NCBI GenBank assembly: GCA_905221605.1
Contig: CAJNDS010002707.1
Span: 159,501-223,500 of the forward strand
Source: Symbiodinium natans
Lineage: Eukaryota; Sar; Dinophyceae; Suessiales; Symbiodiniaceae
Direction: 5' to 3'
DNA length: 64,000 bases
Position numbers and translations under genes: made by a program. The notes beneath the pieces were generated by a model. That model did not search any database. It had not been told where the DNA came from and saw only the letters and a program-made list of their open reading frames with translations. This document shows, piece by piece, positions 21,775 to 30,779 of the stretch; the first letter of the stretch is position 1, and every line of letters starts with the position of its first letter.

Positions 21775-24700
21775 TCATTCTTCATCCTCTTCGCCCTTCT
21801 TCTCGCCAGCTCCAGTTGACTCCATCAACTTGGCGCGGCGCTCCTTGGCGGCTTCCTTCATCTCCGCCAACTCAGCCGTCCTCGTTTCCATCATCACCTC
21901 CTGCGAAGATCGGCTAGGCTCAGCTGGCGTCTCCGCAGGCCTCTCAGTTGGCTGGTCTCCAACCTTTCTCTTCTTCTCTTCCAACATCAGCTCCAAATCG
22001 GCAACACTAAAGCTTGCCTTCACACGCTCAGCAATCTGCGCGATAGCTGCTGCATCCAACTCAGATGGTACAACTGACACAGGCGAGCGAACCGCTTCGC
22101 CTTCCAGCTTTGCTCTCTTAGCAGCTTCTTCCTCGGCAGCTGACAGGTCGGCGATGCGCTTGCGCTTTCGCTCAGCTTCCTCGAACTCTCGGTCTTGCTG
22201 TTCCGCTGCAGCCTTGAGGATCCGCTTCAGGTCCTTTTCCTCCTTCTCGAGTTTCCCAACATTCTCACCCATGATCCCAAAGGCTTGCTGCCACATGTCG
22301 GCAGGCAACGTCAAGTTGAACCTCACCACATAGTCGGTCGGCAAGTGCCACTTACACTTGCAGATCCACACAACACCGCTTCGAGTCTCACTCGCAACCA
22401 CCTTCTTCCAGCTTGCCGCCCTCTGCGTGTCGGTGATCTCCTCTTTCTTTTTCTCCAGGTCCTCCAAGAATCCTGCAACAGACTCCATCACGGATCTGTA
22501 GTGGCTGTAGGCCACAAACGACCACTTGGGGACTGGTCTCTCCCTCAGCTCCGGCTCGTGAATCCGAAGTGTATCACACGACAACATCGAAATCACTCGC
22601 ACTCGCTCCACCAGTTCCTTAAACACCAAGGATCCTTCCTTTGCACTTCTCTTCCAGCGCAACACCCATGGGGGATAATACGAGCTCTCAGCTTCATCCT
22701 CCATGACCCTCTCTGCTCCCAAAATGGGTAGCATGCACAACAGATCCACCATCCGCAAGACTCCGAGGTCCTGGTGCTCACCCAGAAGCAAAACAGGGAC
22801 TATCCCTTTTCTCTTCAAGTACCTCACGAAGCTCAACATCGCCAGGCCACACGTTCCCGGCGGTACTTCCATGTACAGTCCTCCTTCATTCACTGCCATC
22901 TCCCAGATGATGGCCTTGCCACCAATCTGTCCACGGACATCCAAGATTCCGAAGATCTTCGTGGGTTTCTCCTGTAGCTCACACACCTCCTGGATGGGCT
23001 TCACTAGCTTCTCGTATGAGCTCTGATAGCGCAACATATCCTTGTCGGATAGCGTGCCTACCACGTCCTTGAGCTCTAGCTCATCCACTGGAGTTCCGCG
23101 CCGGCAGATACTCCATGACACATCACCGAACCACTTCGGCGGCTCTGGATCCGCCAGCTCCGGAAACACGTCGACCATCCGTTCAATCACCTTCGGCATG
23201 GCCTTGGGTTTCGGTGCAGCTTGGCCTGAGCCTCGGCTTTCACCTTTATCACCCCTTTTTCCAGCAGCTCGGCGCTCCTTCTCTGCCTCTCGGAGATGGA
23301 ATGCATGGCTTGCATCCGTGCCAGAGACTGTCACAGTCTGTTTGCACTTTTCGCACTTGGGCTTGCCACTTTCATCCCAGCTCAACCCGGCAGCATGCTC
23401 GGATCTGAACAACCATTTGCAAACCTTACACCAAAAGGGGCTTTTCATCTCAGCACCCTGCTCACCCTTCCTGCTGTCTTCAGCTGCCATTTTCCTGTCC
23501 TTCACCAAAGGTACAGGCTCCAGGCTAGGGCTAGCTTCCGTGGTGCTTGAACCAAAGCTTTTGCGGTTGGACCATAAATCCATTTCTTGAACCTCAGGGG
23601 AAGAGTCTTCACGAAGGGTTTCGGGACTTCTAAGTTGGAAATTTTCAAAAACTTCGCCACACTTTTTCACACTTTTCAACGATCCAACTTGCTCCACACT
23701 GCATCCAGTTGCCTCGGCAAACTGGCATGCCTGAACTCCAACCCTTGGTCGGATTCCACAGATCCTCCACACCTGCTGCACATCTTCACCAGGGTATATA
23801 CCCATAGCTTGCTGGTGCTGACAGAATGTCACTTGACTCAAGCACTTTGTAAGAACGTCAGCGATCATTCCCGCTGTCGGGCACCAAATGACCTTCAAGG
23901 TCTGAGCTTCCTGTATCCGCTCCTGAAGATAGCAGACAGCGATGTCTAAGTGGCGAACTCGCCTACTCAACCCACGGTTTAGCAAAACCGCTCTCGCTGA
24001 GGAACTGTCAGTGTGCAATCGGATCGTGACATCTGACTCGGCCAACTGACCGATCAAAGTCGCAAGTCCCTCACTCTCCTGTACCGCAGTCAAGATGGCT
24101 CTCAACTCGGCTTCACAAGAACTCAGCGATACACACCCTTGAACTCGAGAGATTCCCTTGATCAGGCATCCTCTATAAAAGATGGCTATGCCCGACACAG
24201 ATCTTCGTCCTAACGACGCTTGGGGTGCCCAACTGGCATCCGCATACACTTCCAGCTGCGCCGGCCCACTGTCCGGTACATTCCCATCAGGGCCAAAGTA
24301 CTGCCATGCATGGTATTGTCCCTTTAGGAACCTAATCACTTGTCGCAATGCTTGCTCAAAGCATGCTGTTGGCTTGGACTGTCCTTGCGAAAGAATGGAC
24401 ATCCACCTACTCAGGTCAGGTCTCGACTGACCCCACCATGCAATCCGGCCAAGTACTGCTCTGTACCTCGCAGCTGCAGTGTCACTCAACTCAGGATCCG
24501 AACCACTTGCTCTGCCCTTCTCGACCGTTTTCACGATGTCCGGAGGAGCAGTAACCACCTTCAGGTCCTTACAGAACTCTGTCTCGAACAGGGCATCTAA
24601 GTATGCCGGGGGCACTCGCATCCTGAGATGACTCCCTTGTCTCTCAATCTCTCGCCCCAAAAAGGTGATCTTTCCACCAGTGGAAGTGATTCGACCCGTT

Positions 24701-26607
24701 TCCTTGATCTTCAACTCTCCGTTCAGGGTGTCGGTCACCAACCGAATGGCATCTCTAGTGCCACACAGAATCAAATCGTCCACATAGCACAACATGAGGA
24801 ATCTTTTCCCTCTCACAGTGCCCTCGAAGACGGAAGGTTCCGTTGGGCATTGCTTCAACCCAACTTTCTTCACAACTGTCGCCAGCTTCAAGTTCCAAGC
24901 TTTGGCGGCAACTCTCAAACCATTCATGGCTTGATCCAGAATCATAAACACCGGGACATAATAGTCCTTGCAGGCGGAAACATCCTTGGGCAATTGGATA
25001 ATCGCCTTCGATCCTTTCGGAAGGGGGGAATGCAAGAATGCAGTGCTAACATCCAAAGTTGCGATATCCATAGCATCTACCGAAGCAATGGCCAAAAGCG
25101 TCCGTAACGCTTCTAAAGAAGGAGTCGTAGCACTCAGTCCTAAAGATGATGCTGTGCTCCCCTTTGCGATGTCTTGCACCACACACCGAGCTCTCACAGC
25201 TTCCTTGCCATTCACCACCTTTGGGCCTATGACCCATCGGGTTGGGATGATCTTTATCCCATGCTGACGAGCAAACTTCTGAGCCTCGTCTGCTCCAACC
25301 ACTCTCCCTGCTTTGTGAGCAGTCATACTCTGCAGCTCAGTTCGCCGGCCTTCCACTGTTTTATCCACATCTAATGGACATCCATCTATCTCAGACAGAA
25401 CACTCGTGGGTCTTGCCAGCCAAACTTGGGATCCACACACCTTCATGGACTCCGGGAAAGTGCTATTCTTGTTGAGCAGAATCGAATTGGTCACATGTAC
25501 CAACTTCGGACTCTCGTCACTGCTTACCATTTTAATAGGACCTTGAGGCACATCGAGTCTTGGGTCTAAACAAATACGATTGATCAGCCGGGGAACTCGA
25601 TTGGACTCATCTGGAACTGAGTTCACATCTGAAGTTAAACTCTCTAAACGCCGGGGAACTCGACTGGACTCATTTGGAACTGAATCCACATCCATTTGAG
25701 GTTTTTCTTCCTCCATTGGGATCGCTTCATCCTCAGCGGGAGTTTCTCCTTCGAAGTATCCAGGTTCCATTGCCTCATCTGGAATCCCTTGGTAAGGCAA
25801 ACTTGGATCCTCAAAATCCTCCATGTCAACATCCACAACTTCTGTCGCAGGTGTTGTGACGCTTTGCCTCTCCTCCAACTTGGGATCTGGTCGACTCTCA
25901 TAGGTGATCTTCGGGCGTTTCAGGAGTGAAGGCTCACTTCCAGACTCCATCACCCCCGCATCCTTTGAGCTTCTCTGGTCCATTTTTGGAGTTTCCTCTG
26001 TTGGTTCTTTCGATTCCAACCGTTGTCGTTGAGCTTTCAACCAATCATCATACCGTTTTCGGCATTCAGCATTGTGGTTGGCTTTTCCTCTTTTTGGACC
26101 ACACGCAGGACAGTTCGCTGTGCCACCATGTTCCTTCACCCATGCAGCTGGAGGTCCAACTTTGCTCATGTCTGTGGTCGGTCCATCAGACACTCGGCCC
26201 TCAAAGGCCTTGTCCGCTTCACCTTCAATCCGATCGGGCACACCATCCTCTTTCTCCTTCAGAATCGGGGGAGCCAATGTATCCGATGGATCATGCTCCT
26301 TGAGCAAATGTTGACAATGCTCCAACCCAATCTTCAACGGAACGATGTGCTTGATGGACTTTGCTCGAAAGTGTTTTGGACAACCATCCACCATGGCACT
26401 CACAACATGAGTCAAGCCACCAACTTCAGGGTACACATAGGCTGCTTCCACAAACCGGGAGAGCGCCGTGGTTTTCATCGAATCCGGTAGCTCAGCCAGA
26501 ACTGTAGCACCTATCAACGACGATCCACACTCATGGAGGGATCTCTGTAGTACCAACTCCTGGGGTGATTTCTTCCCATCAAAGGCAGCTGCATGGTGAT
26601 TGTGCAT
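21775..26607 (-). CDS. Copia pol 3' part: RT, RNase H and ~660-residue C-terminal extension
   Basis: The 1,610-codon frame begins in the integrase-RT linker (residues 1-440, acidic; CPACGPKRGKANH resembles a small zinc site). RT spans about 440-690, with LDVSTAFLHSPL and the catalytic YVDDL near 605. RNase H spans about 780-925, with YADASW, SSCEAEL, HTDSSSA and ADVLTK. Copia polyproteins normally stop soon afterwards. Here the frame continues without a stop for about 660 residues: a CxxC...CxxC zinc-ribbon-like pair (WCKVCKW near 1060, KCEKCK near 1085), a globular part (KIFGILDVRGQIGGKAIIWE), another CKCKWH, and a long Lys/Glu/Ala coiled coil ending KKGEEDEE. The extension matches nothing I know. 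The frame is -1 relative to the upstream ORF. Confidence 0.9.
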   Translation of the reverse strand: MHNHHAAAFDGKKSPQELVLQRSLHECGSSLIGATVLAELPDSMKTTALSRFVEAAYVYPEVGGLTHVVSAMVDGCPKHFRAKSIKHIVPLKIGLEHCQHLLKEHDPSDTLAPPILKEKEDGVPDRIEGEADKAFEGRVSDGPTTDMSKVGPPAAWVKEHGGTANCPACGPKRGKANHNAECRKRYDDWLKAQRQRLESKEPTEETPKMDQRSSKDAGVMESGSEPSLLKRPKITYESRPDPKLEERQSVTTPATEVVDVDMEDFEDPSLPYQGIPDEAMEPGYFEGETPAEDEAIPMEEEKPQMDVDSVPNESSRVPRRLESLTSDVNSVPDESNRVPRLINRICLDPRLDVPQGPIKMVSSDESPKLVHVTNSILLNKNSTFPESMKVCGSQVWLARPTSVLSEIDGCPLDVDKTVEGRRTELQSMTAHKAGRVVGADEAQKFARQHGIKIIPTRWVIGPKVVNGKEAVRARCVVQDIAKGSTASSLGLSATTPSLEALRTLLAIASVDAMDIATLDVSTAFLHSPLPKGSKAIIQLPKDVSACKDYYVPVFMILDQAMNGLRVAAKAWNLKLATVVKKVGLKQCPTEPSVFEGTVRGKRFLMLCYVDDLILCGTRDAIRLVTDTLNGELKIKETGRITSTGGKITFLGREIERQGSHLRMRVPPAYLDALFETEFCKDLKVVTAPPDIVKTVEKGRASGSDPELSDTAAARYRAVLGRIAWWGQSRPDLSRWMSILSQGQSKPTACFEQALRQVIRFLKGQYHAWQYFGPDGNVPDSGPAQLEVYADASWAPQASLGRRSVSGIAIFYRGCLIKGISRVQGCVSLSSCEAELRAILTAVQESEGLATLIGQLAESDVTIRLHTDSSSARAVLLNRGLSRRVRHLDIAVCYLQERIQEAQTLKVIWCPTAGMIADVLTKCLSQVTFCQHQQAMGIYPGEDVQQVWRICGIRPRVGVQACQFAEATGCSVEQVGSLKSVKKCGEVFENFQLRSPETLREDSSPEVQEMDLWSNRKSFGSSTTEASPSLEPVPLVKDRKMAAEDSRKGEQGAEMKSPFWCKVCKWLFRSEHAAGLSWDESGKPKCEKCKQTVTVSGTDASHAFHLREAEKERRAAGKRGDKGESRGSGQAAPKPKAMPKVIERMVDVFPELADPEPPKWFGDVSWSICRRGTPVDELELKDVVGTLSDKDMLRYQSSYEKLVKPIQEVCELQEKPTKIFGILDVRGQIGGKAIIWEMAVNEGGLYMEVPPGTCGLAMLSFVRYLKRKGIVPVLLLGEHQDLGVLRMVDLLCMLPILGAERVMEDEAESSYYPPWVLRWKRSAKEGSLVFKELVERVRVISMLSCDTLRIHEPELRERPVPKWSFVAYSHYRSVMESVAGFLEDLEKKKEEITDTQRAASWKKVVASETRSGVVWICKCKWHLPTDYVVRFNLTLPADMWQQAFGIMGENVGKLEKEEKDLKRILKAAAEQQDREFEEAERKRKRIADLSAAEEEAAKRAKLEGEAVRSPVSVVPSELDAAAIAQIAERVKASFSVADLELMLEEKKRKVGDQPTERPAETPAEPSRSSQEVMMETRTAELAEMKEAAKERRAKLMESTGAGEKKGEEDEE

Positions 26608-26621
26608 TGCAGCACAGTAAA

Positions 26622-29600
26622 TCAGACCAAACTCAAACGCTCGAGGACTTCTTTCAAGTCAAAGCCCTGCGCTCGTAGATCCAACCTCACCGTGCTGAAC
26701 AACTCCTTGAGTGTTCTCACTGCCCTTTCCACACCACCAACCGCTTCATGTCCCTGCGGAGGTGCTCTTTGGGTCACAATCCTAATCCCCAGATTGGCTC
26801 TCTTGATGAGGGCGCTCACCGCTGTCTCGCTGTCTGTCCTCAACAGTACAGCAGACCCTGCAATGTCCAGTCCGAAAGCATTCATCCAATAACGAATCCA
26901 GCTGGAGGTATTGTCAGCATTGGTCCCTACCAACAGACATCCAATCATTCTGGTTGACATTTCAGTCATGACCAGTACTTTCATGTTGGGAGCCGTCGGC
27001 TGGTCTTTCGCAAAAGTACCAGTTACCAGGTTGATGAAGCAGAAATCTGCTTGCAACGCCACGGGTCGGTCTTGAGCATCCTTGGTCCGACGATGCTGGG
27101 TTGTTCCTCTTGTCATCCGACAATGAGGACATTCGGACGAAAAAGGAATGTGGCCTCGCATCCGATGCAGCTCCATTTCTTCTTGCTTTTTCTTGGTCAT
27201 TGACTGCACTGACTGCATCTGATCAACCTCCATCGGTCGTTGGCCATCATCCACATCCATGGGTCGAACCTCAGTTCTTCCAAAGGTTACTTTCTTTCGC
27301 TTTCCAGCATCACCTTGCAGGTAGATCCAAGGACATCCAGCCCAGGATACTCCATATCCCATGACTCCTTTCTTCTCGTGTCGCAGCGAAATCTCTCTTC
27401 GAGTGAACTTCACTTCCCAACCAGTATTCACCATCTGCTCGGTGCTCAAGATGTTGTGAGCCACATCTGCTACAACTCCAGTCACACACACCGATGTCAA
27501 ACCAAGATACTGCTTTCCTTCATACATAGGCAGCAAGGCTCGGATGCGAACTCGCTCGAAGACATTCACCGGGGTATCGTTGGCTGCTGAGTACCTCTCA
27601 TTAGGTCCCAACGCCTTCCGATCCAAGATCTGGAACTCATCCAAGTATCTTTTCGCAATCACAGTCACCGATGCTCCTGAGTCAATCAACCACCATTTGC
27701 TTGCATCATCCTTTTCCATGCTTTTGACTTGATTCATCGGAGGTTTCATCAAAGACCGAACTGACTTAGATGGCAACATCTGAGATAAATCGGTAGAGAT
27801 CCGATGCTCCAACTCGGCAATCCGGACTCTCGTCTCAACTTCCCATGACCAATCTATCTCATCAGTACTCCGGGGAATCCACTCTTTTCTCACTTCATCA
27901 AGCAATCCTTCCAGAGGTTGCAACACAGATTCCACTCGGGCCTCTGACTCAGGTTCATTCCATTCACCTCCAGTTAGCTGGTAGTCACTCGACTCACCCT
28001 CTTGGGAGACTTCAGCAACTGTCTTCCCCTTTCCTTTGCCTTTTCCTTTGGGCTTTCCCTTTTCGGGCTTCTTCTTGGGATCTCCTTTTGCCTTGGCTTT
28101 CGCCTTAGCATTGGGGGAATTGGGCTTCTTGCCTGAATCTCCCTCCTTATACCAGCAATCGCGGGCATAATGTCCCTTTCCACCACACACATAGCACTCC
28201 ACATCCTTCTTGTTCTGGCTTGAAGCTCGTTTGCCAGCACCTTTGCTTGATTCGCGCTTGCCTTTCTGTTCCTTTCCTTTGCCTTTTGGTTTTCCTTCGT
28301 TGCCCTTTCCCTCATTGGGATCTCGAAAAGGTTGAAGCTTCGTGCCAGGGGCTTCTGACCACACCCTTTGTTGCACCTCAAACTTCAGAGCAACTCTTTT
28401 CAGATCTTCAAACGATTCACTATCGCCATGCAACAAGCAATGGCTTCTACACCGATCTGGCAAACTGCGCAGCAAAACCATAACCGAATCCGCTTCTTGG
28501 ATCTGCAAACCACCAGCATGCACATCGGGATCAAGACTATTGAGCAGCTTGGTGTACTTGTTCAACTCATGCTCAATCTTTCGAATGATCTCCGGAATAC
28601 TGGGTGCTTTCACGGTTTGATTCACCAGCTGCGACCGAAAGAACAGGCATTCAGCTCGCGACTTCAGGCAAAACTCCTTCGCCAGCAATCTCAAAGCCAC
28701 AAAACCAGATTGTTGATAAGTGCTCTCACTTTCAACATATGTCTGCAAAATCAGAGAACTCTTCTCATGATTTGCAAAAGTCTGTCGCAGGATGTGCATC
28801 AGCCTCGTCGACCTCTTCTGTTGCTCCACAGTAAGTCGATCCTGTTTCAGCCGAGACTCTTCTTGAGTCTTCACCGCATGCATGAGCTCATTGGGAAACA
28901 CTTCTGAACCCAAACCAACCCAACTGGTCAGCTTCTCCATCCAGGTCAAGAATCCAAGAGCTTCAGAGATGCGATCCTTCCAAGACGAAAAGTCAATGGT
29001 CGGCAAACTGGGCAACCATTTGTCCGATCGAGCAAACACATCCCTTTCCCTTTCTTGCTCCAGAGGTGGAGGTCTCAGTGGGGGACTTGGGCTCGCCATC
29101 CGAAAAAGCTGGGTCCCCTTCGCAGGAGTACCCACTGGCGATGCACCTTGACATCCCGAAGAAGAACTGGGCATGTTCTCAGAAACACCATCCTGAGGTA
29201 AGGGGGGATTCACCTGTTGCTGTTGCTGTGGCTGCTGTTGCTGATGCTGCTGTATCATCCACTGCTGATGCTGCTGCTGTTGCTGCACCATGGACGAAGT
29301 CATCGTTTGCATAAACTGCTGTTGCTGCACAACCAGTTGCTGCATCATGCTTTCCAATTCTCGCACTTGTCTCGTCAACCCTTGCACGTCGGGTGATGTT
29401 TGTGATGGTGTCACCACAGGTTGAGGAGGTCCAGTGGATAGTCCTGGTGGTAACGAAGGACTTCCTACCGCTTGCTGAGGCAAACCAGGGGGAAACGAAG
29501 GGCCTCCCATTGTCTGTTGGGGTGCTCCAGTAGCTACCCCATGAGGGCTTCTGGCGGGAGTTCGACCTCTGGGCACTGGGCCATACACAGGTTGGCTTCC

Positions 29601-29771
29601 TTGTGCCAAACCTTGCACCCACAGTGGGTTGGGATTTCCCAAACCCGGAAAAGGGTCTACCCTTCGCCTTGTCTCAGCATCCATGATGGGCACAGAGCTT
29701 CCACGCTCTCGTCCACCTCTTGGACTCCTCACATGAGCTCCACTGGTATGTCGTGGGGATGTATTCAACAT
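26622..29771 (-). CDS. Copia gag, protease and integrase ORF
   Basis: ATG 29771 is followed by a Pro-rich N-terminus, then a Gln-rich coiled coil (about residues 140-185). A gag core follows, then the zinc knuckle CYVCGGKGHYARDC near 525-540 with basic linkers. Aspartic protease WWLIDSGASVTVI lies near 690. A compact integrase HHCC (HRMRGHIPFSSECPHC) lies near 870-886. The integrase core has ADF, RTDSE and GGVERAVRTLKEL as the D, D and E positions (about 910-1012). The stop at 26622 falls in integrase. The -1 frame is open across the end and reads on as GLIYCAA into the next ORF, so the two make one polyprotein after a frameshift or repair of an indel. Confidence 0.9.
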   Translation of the reverse strand: MLNTSPRHTSGAHVRSPRGGRERGSSVPIMDAETRRRVDPFPGLGNPNPLWVQGLAQGSQPVYGPVPRGRTPARSPHGVATGAPQQTMGGPSFPPGLPQQAVGSPSLPPGLSTGPPQPVVTPSQTSPDVQGLTRQVRELESMMQQLVVQQQQFMQTMTSSMVQQQQQHQQWMIQQHQQQQPQQQQQVNPPLPQDGVSENMPSSSSGCQGASPVGTPAKGTQLFRMASPSPPLRPPPLEQERERDVFARSDKWLPSLPTIDFSSWKDRISEALGFLTWMEKLTSWVGLGSEVFPNELMHAVKTQEESRLKQDRLTVEQQKRSTRLMHILRQTFANHEKSSLILQTYVESESTYQQSGFVALRLLAKEFCLKSRAECLFFRSQLVNQTVKAPSIPEIIRKIEHELNKYTKLLNSLDPDVHAGGLQIQEADSVMVLLRSLPDRCRSHCLLHGDSESFEDLKRVALKFEVQQRVWSEAPGTKLQPFRDPNEGKGNEGKPKGKGKEQKGKRESSKGAGKRASSQNKKDVECYVCGGKGHYARDCWYKEGDSGKKPNSPNAKAKAKAKGDPKKKPEKGKPKGKGKGKGKTVAEVSQEGESSDYQLTGGEWNEPESEARVESVLQPLEGLLDEVRKEWIPRSTDEIDWSWEVETRVRIAELEHRISTDLSQMLPSKSVRSLMKPPMNQVKSMEKDDASKWWLIDSGASVTVIAKRYLDEFQILDRKALGPNERYSAANDTPVNVFERVRIRALLPMYEGKQYLGLTSVCVTGVVADVAHNILSTEQMVNTGWEVKFTRREISLRHEKKGVMGYGVSWAGCPWIYLQGDAGKRKKVTFGRTEVRPMDVDDGQRPMEVDQMQSVQSMTKKKQEEMELHRMRGHIPFSSECPHCRMTRGTTQHRRTKDAQDRPVALQADFCFINLVTGTFAKDQPTAPNMKVLVMTEMSTRMIGCLLVGTNADNTSSWIRYWMNAFGLDIAGSAVLLRTDSETAVSALIKRANLGIRIVTQRAPPQGHEAVGGVERAVRTLKELFSTVRLDLRAQGFDLKEVLERLSLV

Positions 29772-29782
29772 AGTTCCTGAAC

Positions 29783-30253
29783 TCAGGCTCCAGCCTGCAG
29801 TCTCTCCACAACGTCTTCTGGCGAAAATTCTCTCACCAACACCAGATGGTCCAGGCTCCTGAAGAACCTTAGTTCTACTCTACCAAGCACCGTATTCCTC
29901 CAAGATCGGTCACAACCAATCCAGTTCCAGACAAACCACCTTGCCCGGGCTCCAAAGTGCCTCAACAGCCGCTGAACCAACTGCTTCCAAGCCTGATGAG
30001 TCCGGATCCGCCTCCTCACAGGGTAGGCTTCCCGGTACTCACTTACACGGTCCGAGTACAAGAGATTCCGGTCCACTGGCAGTCTGGGCTCCAAACCCAA
30101 ACTTGCCTCCAGGCACTCACAGAGTCCTGACAGACAACCAAAGACCATACACGGGCTCGTACCACAAGGCACAAGCTCCGCTACCACGTGAAAAACCGAA
30201 GGTCCCTCTGGTACCTTTTCCCTTGAAAGCACGAACCCTGACCTCTCACACAA
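29783..30253 (-). CDS. Leader ORF between LTR and gag
   Basis: A 156-codon frame starts inside the 5' LTR (ATG 30253), crosses the primer-binding site and stops 11 nt before the gag ATG. No domain is recognisable. It may be a translated upstream ORF or chance; its only support is length and position. Confidence 0.25.
   Translation of the reverse strand: MCERSGFVLSREKVPEGPSVFHVVAELVPCGTSPCMVFGCLSGLCECLEASLGLEPRLPVDRNLLYSDRVSEYREAYPVRRRIRTHQAWKQLVQRLLRHFGARARWFVWNWIGCDRSWRNTVLGRVELRFFRSLDHLVLVREFSPEDVVERLQAGA
30175..30186 (-). promoter_or_regulatory. Primer-binding site, initiator-tRNA-Met type
   Basis: Minus-strand TGGTAGCGGAGC starts 2 nt after the 5' LTR end. It pairs with a tRNA 3' end of the form GCTCCGCTACCA and resembles the TGGTATCAGAGC site that copia elements use with initiator tRNA-Met. 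Confidence 0.7.
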
Positions 30254-30560
30254 GTGCGGACAACTCTCTCTTTTTCACAGTCAGAGCCACTTGAGCCAAA
30301 AGTCACGAAGTGCACAAACTAAACGAATTCTCTCTTGTGAGCTTAAACTCAGCTTCAGAACGAAGTTCCTACACACTGCACACTCACTTTAAATAGCGTA
30401 TTGGGCAAAAACACACTCGTATGATTTCCTTGGAAATCAACGAGGCATAAACCATCGAGGATGGGATCACACGGATTCCCAATCACTCCGAAGCAAAACA
30501 AACCTATACAAGCTGATCCAAAACATGACAAAAACATCACTGATCAGCCACAATCTTCCA
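30189..30560 (-). repeat. 5' LTR of the copia element
   Basis: Identical to 20665-21036. The TATA-like motif is at 30395-30388 and the spliced-leader match at 30301-30290, so both lie upstream of the primer-binding site, where the R/U5 boundary would be. Confidence 0.93.
30290..30301 (-). promoter_or_regulatory. Spliced-leader relic in 5' LTR
   Basis: TTTTGGCTCAAG on minus, followed by TGGCTCTGAC. It lies about 90 nt downstream of the TATA-like motif, near where the transcript 5' end would be. Confidence 0.5.
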
Positions 30561-30779
30561 CAAGAGTTGCCTGGTGGAGCTTCCAAGATACACCCGGTCA
30601 TCTAGACATGCGGTTCTGTGTGGCATGTGTCAGAGTCAGCCCCTCCAGAAGGAGTGGGATTTAGGATTGGGCAGGTTTCGCTCGAGCGGAATGTGTACCA
30701 GCACCAGTTCCAATTTCTTTAGCAGTGGTGACGGGGCCGAGGTATTTTCCCCTGGAGGCTTTGTGCGACATGCAGTTGT

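Larger units (their letters stand above)
20665..30560 (-). mobile_element. Ty1/copia-type LTR retrotransposon, 9,896 bp, young
   Basis: Two 372 bp LTRs with TG...CA ends (20665-21036 and 30189-30560) appear identical throughout. On the minus strand the order is 5' LTR, primer-binding site, leader ORF, gag-protease-integrase ORF, RT-RNase H ORF with a long C-terminal extension, polypurine tract, 3' LTR. Integrase before RT defines copia. The 5 bp outside the LTRs (agtcg on the left, caaga on the right) do not match, so a target-site duplication is absent or was lost. LTR identity indicates recent insertion, and the element sits inside older broken retroelement sequence. Confidence 0.93.

Noticed and set aside
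22195-29622. Many plus-strand ORFs within the copia element
   Set aside because: Shadow frames of the minus-strand gag-pol genes.
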